Shown: positions 21,639 through 32,586 of the stretch, piece by piece
Position numbering within the stretch: the first letter of the stretch is position 1
How the letters are laid out: every line of letters begins with the position of its first letter
Translations under genes and position numbers: made by a program
Source: Monosporascus cannonballus
Lineage: Eukaryota > Ascomycota > Sordariomycetes > Xylariales
Assembly: GCA_004154925.1 (NCBI GenBank)
Contig: QJNS01000114.1
Span: 185,702 to 249,701, forward strand
DNA length: 64,000 bases
Direction of reading: 5' to 3'
The notes under the pieces: model-generated
Database searches by the model: none
Seen by the model: only the letters and a program-made list of their open reading frames with translations
Told to the model about the DNA's origin: nothing

Positions 21639-22675
21639 ATGGACGGGCAGCAAAGTTGGAGCTTCGCCGGCTTAAATACTGAGGAGTCGCCCAAATCCTC
21701 GCCCAATGTAAAAGAGACACGCGAGGGGGACTCCAACTACCGACAAGCAGATCCCGAACCGAGTTTCCGAAATACTAGATCGCGCTCAGACGAAATGCCA
21801 AACAAGGCGCGCAAATGCTGGATATGCCTCGACGAGGAGCTGCCCGAATACGTGTCGACAGGTTTGTTGGGTCGTCGCCGCAGGAAGATTTACCGATCCG
21901 AGGATCCCGCCCTTGGAAGACTTATCTGTCCTTGCCGTTGCAGAGGCTCTATAAAATACGTCCACGAGGGTTGCATAAAGCAGTGGAGGAACCAGAACCC
22001 CGAAGCTTACCGGTGTGGTCGATGCGGTTACCACTATCAGCTAGAACGACTCACCTGGGCCGAGCGCCTCCGAAGTCCGCTCCTTGCCTTGGCGATCACC
22101 ATCACCATCCTTATCACTACCATCTTCCTGCTTGGTTTCGTAGCCGACCCGATTTTGAACCTCTGGATTGATCCCGTCGGTACCATCGCGGAAACCGTTG
22201 GATCCGGCTCTCTCACTCCAGAGGAGAAGATCGAAATCCTAGACCTCGAAGAGCAGGGCTGGACTGAACACTTTCTGAAGGGTCTCTTCTCCCTAGGGTT
22301 GCTCGGATTCGCCAAAGCGTTCCTGGCGATGAGCCCTTGGCAGTGGTGGAACCTCCGGACCTCTGGAATCATAGGTGGGACTCGTCGCGGCGGTACTGGA
22401 CGTGACCGTATAGAGAACATCAGTGTCACTCTGGTGCTGATTGGTGTTATCACGTTCTTATGGGTACGTGCAAGCCCCTCTGCACCCGTATCGTCGCGCT
22501 GATGCTAACAAGTAATGAATTCCAGGCCGTCTGGAAAGGTACCAGATCGTGGACTGAGCGGACACTTGACCGGGCCAGTGAGAGAATCATGAACGCCCAT
22601 AGAGACGACGAGAGCGACAGTGATGATGATGATGACGACGATGATGATGGCAACCGGGAAAGGCACCGGGAATAA
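21639..22675 (+). CDS. RING-CH (MARCH-type) membrane E3 ubiquitin ligase
   Basis: RING-CH proteins are membrane-bound E3 ligases that ubiquitinate membrane or ER proteins. Exons 21639-22463 and 22526-22675 give 324 residues; the 62-nt intron has GTACGT and TCCAG borders. After a disordered N-terminus, the C4HC3 domain runs from about residue 59 to 135: CWIC, then a longer than usual loop, CPCRCRGS, HEGCIKQW and CGRCGYHY. Hydrophobic helices follow: LLALAITITILITTIFLLGF, FLKGLFSLGLLGFAKAFLAM and ISVTLVLIGVITFLWAVW. The C-terminus is an Asp/Ser tail encoded by a GAT/GAC repeat. This layout fits small fungal MARCH-like ligases. The substrate is unknown. Confidence 0.9.
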
Positions 22676-24001
22676 CACCGCAGGCAATGCAGACGACGGT
22701 GTTGATGAGGATGCCGAGTTAAGATAGGACCAGTAGTATGTGGACAGAGTCCAAATGATGCACGGTTCTTGCTTTTGCTCACCTGTGACTTCTCCACTGT
22801 CTGTGGCCCATGGCCTGATGACCGCATTGCACACTCTTAAGTTGCCTCGAAGTTTCTCCTCCATATCGTGTCAACTAGTCTGTGTGCAAAGATCAACACC
22901 TTGCAACTGTCCCGTGGACGCAGGCGTTTTGCTCTCGCTCACATATGGATGTGTTCAAGGACGTCAAGTCTGAATTGCACCATCAGCTGCTCTTACGAGC
23001 AATGCTGCCTTTCGCTGCCCTTCCCCCTTACCGGTTCATAGTGAAGGCGTGGTATTCTTATTGCGAAGCTTGATACATATCGCCTACCTACCTAATGAAT
23101 GCCTACTATCAAGAGATCAGACACTATAACGTGTCCGTATAAGGGCTTCCAAGTCACATATATCCTGGGAAGAGTTACCTTCACGCTCTCTCCCGCTTAC
23201 ATAAGTCTCGATGTGAACCCCCCCTCTCCTAGACTAACCCCCCACATATGTTTGTTTGTGCTATTCCTCTTTTGTCATTAGAGCATAAGGCAGGCATAAG
23301 GCATAAGCGAGGTGTTCTCTTGGGCGGCATGAAAACGAAATTTTAATGGTCCCTTTCGGACAATTGAACTAAGAGGTGGATGGATCCCTTCGCCAAGTCC
23401 CAAAGTTGCATGGTTCATTTTCTCTACATACAAAATAACCAGATGGCCCTAATTTGACAATTTGACGATGACTTGAGCGCAGAACCCATCCCGTCCCCAT
23501 GTATCCAGCCAGCTCCTCTCTTTAACACCACTCACTGTTTTTCTTCGTATGTTCATGCGGCCTGCGGACTCATTATGACTTCCCCATAGTGCTTGGTCTA
23601 GATGCGCCTTACCCCAAGATAAGGAGCTGCGTTGTCAACAGCTTCGAGACCCTCCCCAAATTCGATTGGCCTGCCACCGTCCCGTCGTCGGCATCCTTTG
23701 TTCGGTCCTTTCTTCGGTATCGCGGGTGTTCGCCGGGCAGAATCGACAGCGTCGCTCTGTTTATTTTGTACTATAAAAATTTTTTTTTCGTATCAGTGTG
23801 GTCAGCGGGTCTTCAATCGTGCCCTCCGTAACGTCTTGTACTACTTCGAAATACGAAGAGTTCCTGGCAGACCCAATCCCAACCCTCCTTAGCCTGGGAT
23901 ACCCAGCAAACTGCGGCACTCTCAGCATCCTAAACAACCGAGCGGCGGTCAGACAGACTTTTCCACCCCCTCGCTCACGATACAGCCACTCGGTCGACAC
24001 A
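22676..24001. other. Intergenic, upstream region of the GT34 gene
   Basis: No gene seen. The right part (about 23580-24000) is pyrimidine-rich with several short open frames and probably holds the promoter and 5' leader of the glycosyltransferase. Confidence 0.5.
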
Positions 24002-25051
24002 ATGCACTACGCCTATCCTTCTCGGAAGAACTCCAACCCACCCCGCTACCTTCCGCGAACGTCACGCCTGCCAACACTAAGGAGACGACACCTGAAGCCG
24101 ATAGCGCTGTTCGGACTGGGGATACTCGCCTTAATATGGTTCTTATCTGGCGGCGGCTCGAAGACTGGTTCCGAGCGCAAGATCTCCGGGAAGCCACCGG
24201 TCGTACTGGTGACGGTATTCGAGGAGAAGAGCGATAACGCCGAATACATAAGTAATATCAAGGATAACAGGATGCAATATGCGGAGAAGCACGGTGAGGA
24301 TCAAACTTTCATGGTTTATCCGACTCCGACCACTGACGGGTGTCACAGGTTACGGGACTCTCTTCGCTAAAGTTGGCGACTACGACCTCGGAAGTTCGCC
24401 CGCGTCCTGGTCCAAGGTGGTGGCCACGCGCCATGCGATAACCGAGTACCCGGACGCCAAATACATCTGGTATCTCGACCAGGATTCCCTCATTATGAAC
24501 CCCCGCCTCAAAGTAGAGGATTACGTGATGGGTACGAGCAGACTCGAAGATATAATGATACGGGACCTGCCTGTAGTCCCGCCGGACAGCATCATCAAGA
24601 CCTACTCTCATATGAAGGGCGATGATGTCTCGCTGGTCATCACGCAGGACAAGGACGGTCTGGCGGTGGGTAGCTTCATCGTGCGGAATGGCGAATGGGC
24701 CAAGTTCTTCCTCGACACCTGGTTCGACCCCTTGTACCGAAGCTATAACTTTCAGAAGGCCGAGATGCACACGTTGGTAGGTCCACTCGATGCCTAATAA
24801 CCAGCAAACGCGGTAATGCTGACTCGTAGCAGGAACACATTGTTCAGTGGCACCCGACAATCCTGTCTAGACTAGCGATTCTTCCTCAGCGGGCGATCAA
24901 CGCGTACTCAAGACCCGACCGCGGCGAGCAGTACAAGGATGGCGACATTGCCGTACGATTTGCCCACTGCACAAGAACGGGAGAGAAGAGCTGTGCCAAG
25001 GAGGCGGAGCGCTTTTCCCATCAATGGCGGACATCGTTTAGCAGCCACTGA
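24002..25051 (+). CDS. Golgi glycosyltransferase family 34 (MNN10/GMA12-type)
   Basis: GT34 enzymes are type II Golgi membrane proteins that transfer mannose or galactose to N-glycans; Mnn10/Mnn11 extend the alpha-1,6-mannan backbone. Exons 24002-24293, 24349-24776 and 24833-25051 give 312 residues. A basic N-terminus precedes one membrane anchor (PIALFGLGILALIWFL, about residues 38-53). The catalytic part shows VVLVTVFEE, NRMQYAEKHGYGTLF, the WSKVVATRHAI segment, the DxD-type metal site in KYIWYLDQDSLIMNP, VGSFIVRNGEW and a C-terminal FAHCTR segment. Introns are 55 and 56 nt. It is slightly short for the family, mainly in the stem. Mnn10 versus Gma12 activity cannot be told from the sequence alone. 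Confidence 0.9.
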
Positions 25052-26067
25052 TCGGGAGCGCCTCTGACATGTAGAAGAATAAGAGGGCGGGTTACGGAGC
25101 AAATGCGTCAAACACAGGTTCCGAGGGGCCTGCGAGTGGGAAACGGCGCAACGACAACTGGATGAGAGAGTATCATTCGGATGTGTCGACGAGTAACGGG
25201 CGTTCAGGAGCATACATTCGGAGTCTTAATAGATGGGAAGCGGTATTTTACGGTCAGTGACTCGAAGCCGCTGGGGAGATCTGTGCCCGGTATTTACGGA
25301 AGGTGTTGGACGATGCACAACTATTTATTCACCGTTCCTTGAGAGAGGGAGAGAGCGAGCAGACAGCTTGACGAGGTCGGTTTCTTGGGTTATTACTAAA
25401 CTCCACAATGATACCTCTGTTGAACCATTCATCCATTGAATTCGAAGGGAGCCGGCTCTCTTAGGCTTTGTAACCAACGAGAGAGATATGTCGTATGACA
25501 ATGGTAAGGAAGAGGAGGCGATGGTTGGTCCTAGGTGCAACAAAATACTACGCCAAGTAGGCATGATTGCTTAAGTAAGGGGTTAGAGGGTGTTTAATAC
25601 CAAAATTATTTAGGACGTTGTATTCGGTATAAAAAAGTCCGACTTTGGTCCATTGGTGAGCTCTATTAATGACGGCCCAAAATAGCGGCCTGCTAAGTTA
25701 GCCAGATGTTTTAAATATAACAGACTTTTTCTGTCACCAAGCAATTGTCGGAATGCCGAGGATCCCTTGGTTTGATTGGTGAGCTCTGCTCTCCCCTGTG
25801 CTTTAAAGCATGTGATGGACGAGCCAGCACACACACTTAACATTAATGCCGATTCGGTGGAGCTGCGCTGTCTCCACTAGAATTCGTGTCGATAGTGTCC
25901 GCGGGTTGCGTAGCTGGCTACATAGGTACCTAAGGGCTTGCTTAGCAATAACTTAAGATAAAGCCTACCTAAGAGGGAAGCTCGGCTTCAACCTCCAGTC
26001 TCTCTTCTTACAACACAGTTGGGATCGAAGTAATTGACCACCAAGTTAAGAAGAGCCGCCCGTCACC
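25052..26067. other. Intergenic, no gene recognised
   Basis: Region between the GT34 gene and the sphingosine-phosphate lyase gene. It has only short overlapping frames, and no motif was found. Confidence 0.5.
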
Positions 26068-28101
26068 ATGCCGGGCTCCTCGAGGATTCCCGTTAGCTTG
26101 CGGGAGAGCTTCAACAGCGTCAAGAAGGGGTCGAGGCCGAGCAATCCGTTGCGGATGCTGAATCTCGACTTGTAAGTGCATCTTCTCTCCCTCTCCCTCC
26201 CTCCTCTCCAATAAAGCGTCACTCCGAGTAGATGCCGAGGCAACCCCCAAGAAGCTATCGCCATGCATTCACCCACATACATGTCAGGCACGCGAAGTTG
26301 CCGCCGGGCCCCGTGGTAATTAATACTTTTAAACGCTCCGGATAGCTAATTACAGACCCGTTGTCTTTCCGTCCGATGCAGGCTTAAGAACATAATCTTC
26401 TTCTTCTTCGTCCTCCGGATCGTGCGCCGCAGCTTCTGGAAGCTGAAGGGCCGCGGCATCCTCGGCACCGTCGCTGAGCTGTACAGCGACACGCGACGTG
26501 TCCTGTATGGCTACTTCCTGCGGGCCCCGGGCGTGCGGTCCCAGGTGCGCAAGCAGATTGCCGAGGCCTTGGCCAAGATGGAGACCAAGATTGTGCCTGC
26601 CGCCGGCGAGCGGCACACGGCCCTTCCCAAGGAGGGGTGGACCGACGAGGCCCTGCGCACCGAGCTGCAGACCCTCGCTAACATGGACCACACCCGCTGG
26701 GAGGACGGCTACGTCTCGGGCGCCGTCTACCACGGCGAGGACCACCTGATCGCCCTCCAGGCCGAGGCCTACGGCAAGTTCACCGTCGCCAACCCCATCC
26801 ACCCGGACGTCTTCCCCGGCGTGCGCAAGATGGAGGCTGAGGTTGTCGCCATGGTCCTCTCACTCTTCCACGCCCCGCCCAACGCCGCCGGCGTCACCAC
26901 CAGCGGCGGCACCGAGAGTATCCTCATGGCCTGTCTCAGCGCGAGGCAGAAGGCCTACGTAGAACGGGGCGTTACGGAGCCGGAAATGTAAGTAGCATAG
27001 GCGATTCCGGCCGCGTATTCTCTACTATACTATGGTACGCTCTGGAGTACTGACTGACGACGCCAAAGGATCTTGCCGGAGACGGCACATACCGCCTTCC
27101 GCAAGGCCGGCGAATACTTCAACATCAAGATCCACCTGGTGGCGTGCCCGGCCCCCTCGCACCAGGTTGACGTGCACCGGGTGTCGCGTCTCATCAACGC
27201 GAACACGATCCTGCTCGTGGGCTCGGCGCCCAACTTCCCGCACGGTATCATAGACGACATCGCAGCGCTGTCGAAGCTCGCGCTGCGCCGCCGCCTGCCC
27301 CTGCACGTCGACTGCTGCCTCGGGTCGTTCCTGGTGCCGTTCCTGGAACGGGCCGGGTTCGAGACTGTGCCGTTCGATTTCCGCCTCAAGGGGGTGACCT
27401 CCATCTCGTGCGACACGCATAAGTACGGGTTCGCGCCCAAGGGCAACTCGACTGTGCTCTACCGCACGCAGCAGCTGCGCACCTACCAGTACTTCGTCAG
27501 CCCGGACTGGAGCGGCGGCGTGTACGCGTCGCCGGGCATCGCGGGCTCGCGCCCGGGGGCCCTCATCGCCGGCTGCTGGACCAGCATGATGCGCGTCGGC
27601 GAGCAGGGGTACCTGGACGCGTGCGCGAAGATCGTGGGCACGGCCAAACGCATCGCCGAGGCGGTGGCGACGTCGCCGGTGCTCGGCGCGGAGCTCGTGC
27701 TCGTCGGCCGCCCCCTCGTCAGCGTCGTCGCCTTCACGGCACGCGACGGCGGCAAAGGCGGCGGCAGCGGCCTCAACATCTACGAGATCTCGGACGGCAT
27801 GACGGCCAAGGGGTGGCACCTCAACGCGCTCCAGAACCCCCCCGCCATCCACGTCGCCGTCACCATGCCCATTACCAAGGTGTGGGAGAGGCTCGTGCAG
27901 GACCTCGAGGCCGTCGTCGAGGCCGAGCGCGAGAAGGAGCGCGCCCGCGCCGTCCAGGGCCTTGGCGCCGCCGGGGGCAAGGCCAAGGCCGCCGCCACGG
28001 GCGACACGGCCGTTCTCTACGGAGTCGCCGGAAGCCTGCCGAACAAAGCCGTCGTTGTTGATCTTGCGAGGGGGTTCTTGGATCTCTTGTACAAGGCGTA
28101 G
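26068..28101 (+). CDS. dpl1: Sphingosine-1-phosphate lyase (dihydrosphingosine-phosphate lyase)
   Basis: This PLP enzyme of the ER membrane cleaves long-chain base phosphates to a fatty aldehyde and phosphoethanolamine, the exit step of sphingolipid breakdown. Exons 26068-26171, 26382-26987 and 27069-28101 give 580 residues, a normal length. A membrane segment follows the first splice (LLKNIIFFFFVLRIVRR). The group II decarboxylase-like core has GAVYHGEDHL, NPIHPDVFPGVRKMEAEVV, TTSGGTESILMAC, HVDCCLGSF (Asp about 318) and the Schiff-base Lys in SCDTHKYGFAPKG (Lys about 355), then QYFVSPDWSGGVYASPGIAGSRPG. Intron 1 is long (210 nt). I joined exon 1 directly to 26382 because that keeps the membrane segment in frame. 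The C-terminal tail contains an Ala/Glu/Lys-rich helix. Confidence 0.95.
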
Positions 28102-29151
28102 GTTGTTGGTTTTCCAAAATGGCGGACGTGTTTGCGATCCCGCGTGAGAAGAACTGATGGATTGGATAGGTGAGAAATTATCCGGCAGGCCGTGGGACGT
28201 GTAAGATTGATCAGTCGAGTAGGGAGGGGTCATATTGAGGGGAAGATAGAGAGCGCCCGGATGGGCAGGGACGGTACGGCGCGGACCGGGATTAAGTAAA
28301 GGATCAGCCCGCCCGCCGGACCGTCCGTCCGAGATGGGGGACGGAGCGTCCGTTCCCACGTATGCGTCATGGTTACTAACTATTACCGCGGGAGACGGGC
28401 GGAGGAGCCCGCGTTTCTATTGAAAAAGCGAGGGGAACAGGAGAGATGAAGCAGAAGAAGACTGGACATCCCGAAGTGCGCCAACACGCCGCCGTGTGGA
28501 CCCTACATACTTATCCATACGCCACTTATGCATACATACCCCGGAAAATAATACCTACTTAATCCCGTAACGAGGCAGCCGAACGCATGTCAAGTAGGCT
28601 AGCAGGCTACACATTAAACCTCAGTTCTGGAGCACCGGTCTGCTGCCGGTTACGTAATCCAGAAACTCTCACCTGTGCCTCGTTGTAGGTATCCTACTCC
28701 GAGCCGGGCAACAGCTATCGGTACAGCCGGTACCATGATGTTATAGAACTATTGGCTGGAGATTAATTGCTTCGTCCCTAGTTCCGGATAACACGTCTCC
28801 CTGAAAGTACGAGAGTAGTCTTGATATAAGCTCAGTTCCAGTTTTGAAATAGGTAACGACGGACTGCCTTCATTACTCAACCTCGACAGCAGCAGCGTCT
28901 ACCTCCCACGTCGCTTAGTCTCGATCTCAATGTCACCTTGATCCGGGTGAATACTTACTCATCGAGACGGAGAGGCCAGTCACCCCCATTAAATCCACTC
29001 CTTCCTGCCATCTCCGCCCGCCCCCTCCCTCTGCGCCCTCAGCACCTCGTCCCACGTCGGTCCGCGACCGCCGCCGCCGCCGTGGTCCCCCTCCTCAACC
29101 ATCTCCATGCCGCGTCTCTCGCTACGGCGCTGCGCCGCCGTCGTCGTTCGC
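28102..29151. other. Intergenic between convergent genes
   Basis: Lies between the ends of the lyase gene (plus) and the DUF7514 gene (minus), so it should hold two 3' regions. No additional gene seen. Confidence 0.5.
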
Positions 29152-31492
29152 TCAGCACCCGTGCTTGTTCTCCTCTCTCTCTGCACCACCACCGCCACAA
29201 TTACCATTACCACCGCCGTGATGATGATGATGATGGTGATGAGCACAAGAAGAAGAAGAAGGGAGACGGCGCGTCTCCCTCTCCCTCTCCCGCTCCCGAT
29301 CGCGGTTCTGCTGCCGCGAAACGATCACCGCCGGCGGATAGGGAGACGCCCCCGCCGCCGCGCCGTGGGTCCTTTCCGGCGGTCGCGGGGCCTGGACGGC
29401 GTGCGACTGCTGCTGCCTCGTCATCGTGGAACCGTAGGCGAGGGCGCCGACGGGCGGTGGTGGGAGGGGAGGGGCGGTGCTGGCGTTGATGGAGGCGGAT
29501 GCGGGCGCAGGGTTGGCGGCGCTCATGCCCGTCGTTGGGGGTACGTACGAGACGGAGTAGGAGTAGGAGCGGCTTGCGCCGGCGACCCCCGGGCCCGGTG
29601 CGGGGAGTTGGTAGGACATCGACCTGGCGTGACGGCTGGGTGGGGGGTGCAGGTCAACCGGGGATGCGGGGTGGCGGTGGTGGTGGTGATGATGGTGGCT
29701 GACCAGAGAGGGCTGGCCGTGACGGCCGTCGAAGTAGTCTTCCCCGTGGCCGCGGTCATCCGCCGCCGCGGCCGGCCTGTTACCAGTCGTCTGCGACGCA
29801 CCGGGAGGCCGAGAGAGATGGTACCGTCCGGGAGCGGCTCGTTGTGAATCAGGAGCCCCCTCGGCATGCGAAATGGCACTTTCGTCGTGGATCGAGCGCA
29901 GGGCGCCCGACACGTAGCGCCAGCTATTCGGACGAGCCGTTGCGGTAGTACTAGCGGCAGCGGTGGTGGAGCCCCTTTTCTCGGGTCCCGCCGCCGCCGT
30001 CGTTGCCGTACCCATCATTGGGGAGGACGACGATGACGAAGAGGAGGAGGGAGATGAAGCGACGGGCGGTGACCTGCAACGGTCCGCGGTCGGAGGCGAC
30101 GGGGGAGGCTTGGGGAGGTGGCGCGCGAGATCCTCAAAAGCGGCCGCGAAGAGCCTCTGCGCGCCCGGATCCGGTCTGGCGGGCAAGAGGCAGCGGATGA
30201 GGGGTCTGGGGAGCAGCGCCGCGACGCCGGCGCTCCCGGGCCCGTCGGCGGCGTCAGCCGCTATCCTCTCGAGGCGGCGGAACTCCTCGTCCGGGTAGGC
30301 CAGGAGGCTCGCGGTAAGGTACCGGCTGAAGCCCGCGGGGGTCAGGCCGGGGACGCGGGGCCGCGAGCCCGGTTGGTCCGGCGGCGGCGTCAGATGGTAG
30401 GCGCAGTCCAGGCCGAAGAAGACGTCCGCGATGCGCTCGGGCGCGTCTCTGGCCCTGGAACCGAAGAGCTCTGTCATCCACCGTATGCGCGCGTTAGCGA
30501 GCCCGGACTTCCTCCGCCGATATATACGTGTATGCGCGAACGGGGGGGAATCAAGGTTTACGGGCATTATGGACTCACCCGGGAACGGGAAGACTTCAGT
30601 CTCCAGACGGTATCGCGTGTAAAACGCAGCAAGCTTTTCCGGGGTGACGACGAGGCCGCCCTCGGGAGCGAACTCGTCGATCTGGATAGGGCGCCCATTA
30701 TCAGCCAAACCCCGCGGCGACGGCACAGTACCTTCCCCCTTCTCCAGACGGAGACTCACGATGTACTTGGCCAGCCCACGCAGGAACCTGACGGACCTGG
30801 CCGTGGCCTGCCCGCTCTCGTCGAAGAGGTGCTCCAGTTCCCCGCCGGTGGAGCCCGAGGTGCCCGAGCTCGCCCGGCGGGAAGTGATAGCCGGGCGCCT
30901 GGCGAAGGTGCGCCGGTCGCTGAAGCGGACGCCCGGCTTACGCGGCAGGGAGCTGCGCGCCGCCCTCGCCCTCGCGACTACCTCCCGACCGGGATTAGTC
31001 GACGGGGATGGGGACGTCGGGCTGGTCGGGCTCGGGGCGCTCGTCGACTGTGGAGAAGAGCACCGCGACAAGCTGCCCGGCGCTCTATTAGTCCTCTGGA
31101 AAGTCTCGACCACTTCGCAGGCCGTCTGTCAGCACTCGCGTGGTCTAGTAATTACGGGTAAGGAATGCTTTTTTTTAAAAAAAAAAAAGGGGGGGGGAGG
31201 GGGGGGGGGCTTGCTTGCCTTCCTCGCGAATCACCTTGCGGATCTCGTCCATGAAATTGGCCGGCATACCACCAGTCAGACGAGGCCTCTCTGACGAGGC
31301 CACGGAGGCGATTGTCTGCGAGTTACCATGTGCCTCATGAGCTTGCGGGCGAGTACCCGGCGAGACCCTCGAGGCCTGACAACCGACTTGGCATTGGGTC
31401 GGGGTTGGCATTGCCCTGGGTTCCTCAGGCGTCACATCTGGAGTCCTAGCCGGTTGGCCATTCCTATCGCGCTGGCGAATCTCCCTTGTCAT
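29152..31492 (-). CDS. DUF7514-domain protein with long low-complexity tail
   Basis: DUF7514 is a domain of unknown function found in filamentous fungi. My model on the minus strand is 31492-31235, 31125-30579 and 30470-29152, giving 707 residues. The domain spans roughly residues 150-330: HLFDESGQATARSVRFLRGLAKYIV, VVTPEKLAAFYTRY, then across the intron ELFGSRARD, DVFFGLDCAYHL, VPGLTPAGFSRYL and YPDEEFRRLERI. The second intron (108 nt, GTGAGT...GACAG) is well supported. The first is less so. The frame at 31113 has a GTG and an in-frame TGA just upstream, so an upstream exon is required; the GTGATT donor at 31234 keeps phase and supplies MTREIRQRDRNGQPAR. The tail is rich in Ser, Pro, His (two His runs) and Arg-Glu repeats, all typical of disorder. 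Confidence 0.75.
31169..31209. repeat. Homopolymer cluster T8-A12-G9-A-G11 inside an intron
   Basis: Three adjoining homopolymers occupy the putative first intron of the DUF7514 gene. The count of each run is uncertain in any assembly, so intron length and local frame should not be trusted. Confidence 0.9.
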
Positions 31493-32586
31493 GATAACGT
31501 TGTCGACGTGGTTTGGTCGCTCAAATCTGAAGCCGAAACGGAGTTGGTAGGAAAGGGAACAAGGAACGGGAACCAAACCAAACAGGCACCTTTCTCGGAA
31601 TAATAAAGGGAAGGGCGCACGTTAACATGATACAGCACATATCTATACCCAACCTTTCGGCCAACGCCGTGTATGATCTGTCTGATGAGAGCCGGCAGTC
31701 GATACTAGGATAGGCACGAAGGAGCCGGCATTGGATGATCTGTCAGAGCCGTGTTGATGAGATAACCCCCGCTCATCGCTGCAGCTCGGAAGAAGGCAAG
31801 AGCACAACATTTCTCTCTGTTACATCGATCGGGTAGATAAAGTCTACGTGGATTGGCGAGAATCCCTCGAATCTAGACCGGTGCTGGGACATTTGAGAAG
31901 GTTGGGCAGAAATAAATGCGAGGCGCGAGAGGCTGCCCTCTTGCAATTAACTACTGCACGCCTTTACGCAACGAGAGATGATTTCTATCACTTTCTTCAT
32001 TTGGAAACCCCCATGTCACCCCCTTAGTCGTCGTCCATTCTCTGCACCGCTGTATCAGTTTGGTAGTCAAGAGAAATTTATTACTAATCTCCTAGAGAGA
32101 CTATGCCGGGCTGCAAGAAACTCTACATAGTCCTTTCAATGACGCCTCGGGAGCGGGAGTCAGGTGCCAAGATCGGCAACCTGCAGTGCCACGATGGCGA
32201 ACAGTGAACGTAGTTGTTTTGTCAACTCATGCGACTTGCTCAAGCAAGAAGACCAAGCTAGTGGTAACGACGATTAGGAAAATAAATCAATACGCCGAAT
32301 CCTGTATGAAATTATCGGTGCGTGTTGCAAAGATCGTGGCCTGACGGCGTGGCTTTCCACGTCATTGAAAGGAGGTGGCTGAGACAATGAAGACTAGGGA
32401 GATTGCCCGCGGGGGGGCCTCCTACTCAGCCCAACGATTGCCCATGAGATAAGATCATGCAGTGAGGAAGAAGCGTGCCGGAAATGAAGGCTAGCTGTTG
32501 AGTCTCCTCTCAAAGTCAACCTACGCCTAGCGAGATACTACGCGCTGTCTCGGAAAAGAGGCCCCGGTGGGTAAACAGCTGAGGAG
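31493..32586. other. Intergenic, promoter side of the DUF7514 gene
   Basis: Lies downstream of the Stc1-domain gene and upstream of the DUF7514 gene, both on the minus strand. No gene seen. Confidence 0.5.

Noticed and set aside
27025..28359. Minus-strand frame of 444 residues
   Set aside because: It is antisense to the third exon of the sphingosine-phosphate lyase gene, whose PLP-enzyme motifs are unmistakable.
28938..29847. Long plus-strand open frames rich in Arg and Ser
   Set aside because: They are antisense shadows of the His/Ser/Pro-rich tail of the DUF7514 gene.
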